From Loxodes magnus (lineage: Eukaryota > Ciliophora > Karyorelictea > Loxodida > Loxodidae): a DNA stretch of 64,000 nt. The position numbers were made by a program, and so were the translations under genes. The stretch is taken from assembly GCA_946699065.1 (NCBI GenBank), contig CAMPDV010000149.1, positions 248,001-312,000 on the forward strand, read 5' to 3'. Positions 60,790 through 64,000 of the stretch are shown here, piece by piece (position 1 is the stretch's first letter; every line of letters begins with the position of its first letter). The notes under the pieces are model-generated. The model made no database searches. It was not told the DNA's origin and worked only from the letters and a program-made list of their open reading frames with translations.

Positions 60790-60944
60790 ATAAAATCTTA
60801 AAAGCAAATAAATAATAAAGGGCTTTATTAAAAAGAATGCATTTAAATTAAGTTTCTTATAGGATGGTAATTAACAATAGTATTTTAATTTTAGAAAGGT
60901 ATTATATTTAAACTTTTCGACTTTAAAAATTTAATTCTCCTAAT

Positions 60945-61673
60945 ATGGAACCCAAGCTTTAAAAAAAGCGTAATAAGTTCAATCTTTAAGTTCAAGCTTC
61001 ATAAACGGCCAAAGAAGATTGGGAATGCTAAAGAATACCGCTCATAGCGAATTAAGATTCAAATAATAATGTTATTGAAGTAATTTCTCCGTTAAGTTCC
61101 AATCATTGAGAAGAATAAACTCCTTTATTCAAGCCTAAAGAAGATTTACTTCCTATGTGTCCAAAAAAAGAAAGAAAAGAAAAAATGAAAGAAATTAAAT
61201 AGAAAGCTGAAAAAATAGATTTAGAATCTTGTATCCGTGTACTGACATATGGTATTACTTCTGAAACAAACTCACCAACAAAAAGAAAAACGCATGATAT
61301 TGAAGTATGTAATATAATAGTCCCTTGCTTATATTGTCCTTTACAAAAGTATGAATCGCCTGATGTCATGAAGCATGCCATTACAACTGAAAAACTTACT
61401 GAGTAGTTAATGATACTCAAAGCAGAATCTAATTACATATCCTAAGATTAAAAACTTCAAAGAGCTAACTCTTTTGAGGATGAAGAAAATAATAATGATT
61501 GATTTAAGGAAGAAGGTTTCAATAAAGTTAAAAGAAGAGGAAAGAGACTTCTTTCAATAACTGAAAAGGGAAAAATTCTAAAATATGGTTTTGGAGAAAC
61601 AGCTCATGAGCAAGATCCCGCTACTTCTTTTGGAGGAATGAAAGTTGCTTTATCTGTTCCTAAAAAGCACTGA
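60945..61673 (+). CDS. hydrophilic protein (unrecognised)
   Basis: 242 residues from ATG 60945 to TGA 61671-61673, intronless. Basic N-terminus, then a K/E-rich helical segment (about residues 75-95: K-K-E-R-K-E-K-M-K-E-I-K-Q-K-A-E-K), a small Cys-containing core (C-N-I-I-V-P-C-L-Y-C near 132-141), an acidic patch and a final globular-looking stretch (Y-G-F-G-E-T-A-H-E-Q-D-P-A-T-S-F-G-G). Two TGA are read as Trp. Clearly coding by composition; no known family recognised. Converges on the next gene with 188 bp between stops. Confidence 0.75.
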
Positions 61674-61861
61674 ATTTGTTAATTTAAACTTTAATAAAAT
61701 ATGATTCAGAAGAATTTGATATTTTATTTGACTTTATATTCTTAAGCTTCTAGAAAATTTTGTAAATTGCAATCAAAAATAGATTAATTTTCAGCTTTGA
61801 AGCATAAAACCAAAATATAATGTTTTAATATAGTTCCTTTTTTCTTTGATAGTTTCTGCAA

Positions 61862-62677
61862 TCACGAAGCTATATTTTCCTCTTCGTTTTAAAATAAATT
61901 CTATTCACTAATAGATTCTTTAATTTGACTTTTTGACTCACTTGTTGGAATTGGTATATAGCTTTATCCCCTGTGCTTTCTTGAAATCTAAATTTAATTA
62001 TTGTTGATTTGTTATTCTTAAGAAATTTCGTCTGAATCTTCTTCCTCTTTAATAGTAAAAGGATCAAGATCTATTATCTCAAACCAAACAGCATCATAAC
62101 CTGGTCTTGTTTTTATTTATTTACTTGCTAATGATTTATTAACTTATTCGCAATATTTAGCAAGAGCTATGTTCATCTTTCTTCTAGTTCGCTTTTTAGA
62201 TACTAAGCAAGCAATGAAAGGTCATATAACTCCACTAAGAATTGATAAAATAATATTAGAAATTCCAAAGTAAAAATATCAATTTAGCTCTTAGACATTT
62301 GAGAATGTGAATACATTTCCAAAAATAAACATCGTACATGACAAACAAAGTCAAAGTTGAGAAATAATTCTTTCACATTTAATAGGCAAGTAAGCTTTTC
62401 TGATTACATTTTAAGCTCCATCTATTAAGAGAGTTATTTCTTATACTTTAAGCTTCCCATTAAATAAATCTTTCTAAGGATTCACATAAAACATTTGGCT
62501 GTTCTTTATATACATTACTGAAATAAATTTATTTGCCTCGCTTTTAGGAATAAATAACTACTTTGTAGAAACGTTATCTCCTTGTATTTATCCATAGCTT
62601 GATCTAACATAAATTGGATTATCTCCTAAATCAAGAATTTCTTCTTTTTACTGCTACTCTACTTCTAAGAAATCCAT
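61862..62677 (-). CDS. two-helix membrane protein (unrecognised)
   Basis: 271 residues, intronless, ATG 62675-62677 to TGA 61862-61864. A soluble N-terminal ~105 residues (I-Y-V-R-S-S-Y-G, V-Y/M-Y-I-K-N-S, L-L-I-D-G-A-Q-N-V) precede two hydrophobic helices at about 113-132 and 142-165, separated by a short loop and followed by K-K-R-T-R-R-K. The C-terminal ~90 residues are acidic and Q/S-rich. The hairpin with both ends on one side suggests a cytosol-facing protein. Three W are TGA. No family recognised. Confidence 0.75.
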
Positions 62678-63100
62678 TTCTATAAAAGTCTAAAACTAAA
62701 TGATTAATTTACTCTTTAATCTCAATTAAAATATCTATTTTACTTTTAATTCAAAATTATTTTATTATAGATTCTATTTCATTTACTTACCAAATTACTT
62801 TATGCTTCAAGTAATTAACTTATAACCTTTTATATATTAAGAAGTATTTGTATTTTTTATTTTAAGAGCAAGCTTTAATGCAATTAAGTGAAAAGAACCT
62901 TGAATGTTATTTTGATAAATTTGCATATAAATTAAATACTTTAAATTAAAGCTTATTTAGATTACATTTATAAGAATCTTGGCTTAATTTCTTGTATAAT
63001 TGCTCTATTTCTAGATTTTGGTTAAATATATTTAAGAAAAAGAAATTTGAATAATTAGAAATTTTATGATTTTAAGTATTTTAACTAATTAAGTAATACA
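62678..63100. other. AT-rich spacer
   Basis: No feature recognised. Confidence 0.5.
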
Positions 63101-63727
63101 TCATATCTATTTTTTTTTCTTTTCACTTACTTTAGTATATTTTAAGGTTAGTAAGCACTATCTTTCCGGAAATCGCACATTCCTTTTAAAACAAGAGTTT
63201 AATGGTTCTTCTTTTACAATTAAGATGTTGAGATTTAAAAATTCAAAAATAAGTTCTTTTGTGTTTATTAATTTCGCTTTATAAAACTTAATTTCCTTAA
63301 ACTTAACTAATGATTAATAAAAACAAAAGTAGATAAGATTAGATCTATTATATATAGACTTATTTTAAAAATACAAGTATAATTTATATTAAATTGGTAA
63401 TTTCTTTTCTTTTTATAGTTTCTTTATATCATCAGTTGTACCTTTTATATACATGCTTTTAAATCTAATTATTAACTTATTTCCTTTTAGAAAACCTTGT
63501 AAATCGTTAGTAAACTTTGAAAAGAAATAGATAAGTGTTGCTAATATAAATTTGAAGGTTATATAATGATTGATAAATAGTACTGAAATAGCCTTTTTAT
63601 AGTCAGGTTCTATAATTAATATGATAAATAGTGAAATTAGTCAATTTAAGCATTCTATGTCCTCTAATATTTTATTTTAATCTTATCTCTAAAGATAAAA
63701 CTAAAAATGTTTGAATCTTTATCTCAT
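63101..63727 (-). CDS. possible membrane protein
   Basis: ATG 63725-63727 to TGA 63101-63103. A candidate 24-nt intron (63107-63130, GTAAGTG...ATAG on the minus strand) is in frame, so the product is 200 or 208 residues. One internal TGA. Two hydrophobic stretches (about residues 27-40 and 50-72) are followed by a soluble K-rich tail with G-T-T-D-D-I-K-K-L and F-P-E-R-Q-C. Acidic content is about 8%, better than nearby spacer. No family. Confidence 0.4.
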
Positions 63728-64000
63728 TTAATTTAAGAATGTTGCCAATCATTTAATTTATAGAAAAGCTTAGAATTAAAGTTTGAATAATAACATAAAG
63801 TTATTATAAAATTAATGTGTAAATAGAAGCAAAAAATAATTTTAGATAATTAACAGAACAATTTATTCAAATAAGCTGACTCTTATTTTTACCTACAATC
63901 TTAAATTCATCTGAAAAAATACTCAAACTACTATCAAAAGTGGACAACTTTTCATTGGCCTTATTATTTCATATGTTCTTCTTGAAGCTTTATTGTTACT
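63728..64000. other. AT-rich end of window
   Basis: No feature recognised. Confidence 0.5.

Noticed and set aside
61103..61420. 105-codon minus-strand ORF
   Set aside because: It is antisense to a plus-strand gene with balanced, charged composition and two internal Trp TGAs; the minus frame is a shadow.

Overview
This is a nuclear (macronuclear-type) DNA window from a ciliate in which all three standard stop codons are read as amino acids inside genes. TAA and TAG read as glutamine throughout. TGA reads as tryptophan inside genes, for example in the DxWSxG motif of three kinase-fold genes, the W-L-C-x-x-C of a PHD finger and the R-V-W of a tubulin-ligase-like enzyme. TGA also ends most genes. 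This combination is known from karyorelicts (Loxodes, Parduczia) and from the heterotrich Condylostoma. The long AT-rich spacers and the window length suggest a Loxodes-like karyorelict, but the species is an inference. With this code nearly all short standard-code ORFs are fragments or shadows. I rebuilt the genes by hand and found twelve very small introns (16-26 nt, GT..AG).

Layout. 1-5 kb: end of a truncated gene (low confidence), a tail-anchored coiled-coil protein (+), an EF-hand/PH/protein kinase (-). 6-10.5 kb: LRRC9-like leucine-rich-repeat protein (-). 12.7-13.4 kb: HPRT (-). 14.6-17.6 kb: multi-PHD chromatin protein (-). 19-20.5 kb: four-helix membrane protein (+) and DHRS4-like peroxisomal dehydrogenase (-). 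22-31.7 kb: pseudokinase and a 2,591-residue IP3 receptor/ryanodine receptor family calcium channel (+). 32.6-36 kb: tetraspanin-like protein (+), kinase with a KA1-like tail (-). 37.7-41.2 kb: kinase-kelch protein and an in-frame multi-pass membrane ORF (+). 41-49.6 kb: a run of minus-strand genes (two coiled-coil proteins, an unrecognised basic protein, a FOP/CEP43-like centrosomal protein) with one small plus-strand gene among them. 51.6-55.5 kb: TTLL-like tubulin ligase fused to an ARM-like region (+), converging on a cAMP-receptor-like seven-helix receptor (-). 57-62.7 kb: coiled-coil protein (+), two unrecognised proteins. The rest is AT-rich spacer with a few low-confidence ORFs.

There is no operon logic, but two themes recur. 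One is calcium and kinase signalling: channel, EF-hand kinase, seven-helix receptor, three other kinase-fold proteins. The other is cilium/basal-body biology: LRRC9, FOP, TTLL and coiled-coil proteins. HPRT and DHRS4 are housekeeping enzymes. No mobile element, CRISPR array, rRNA or tRNA was recognised.
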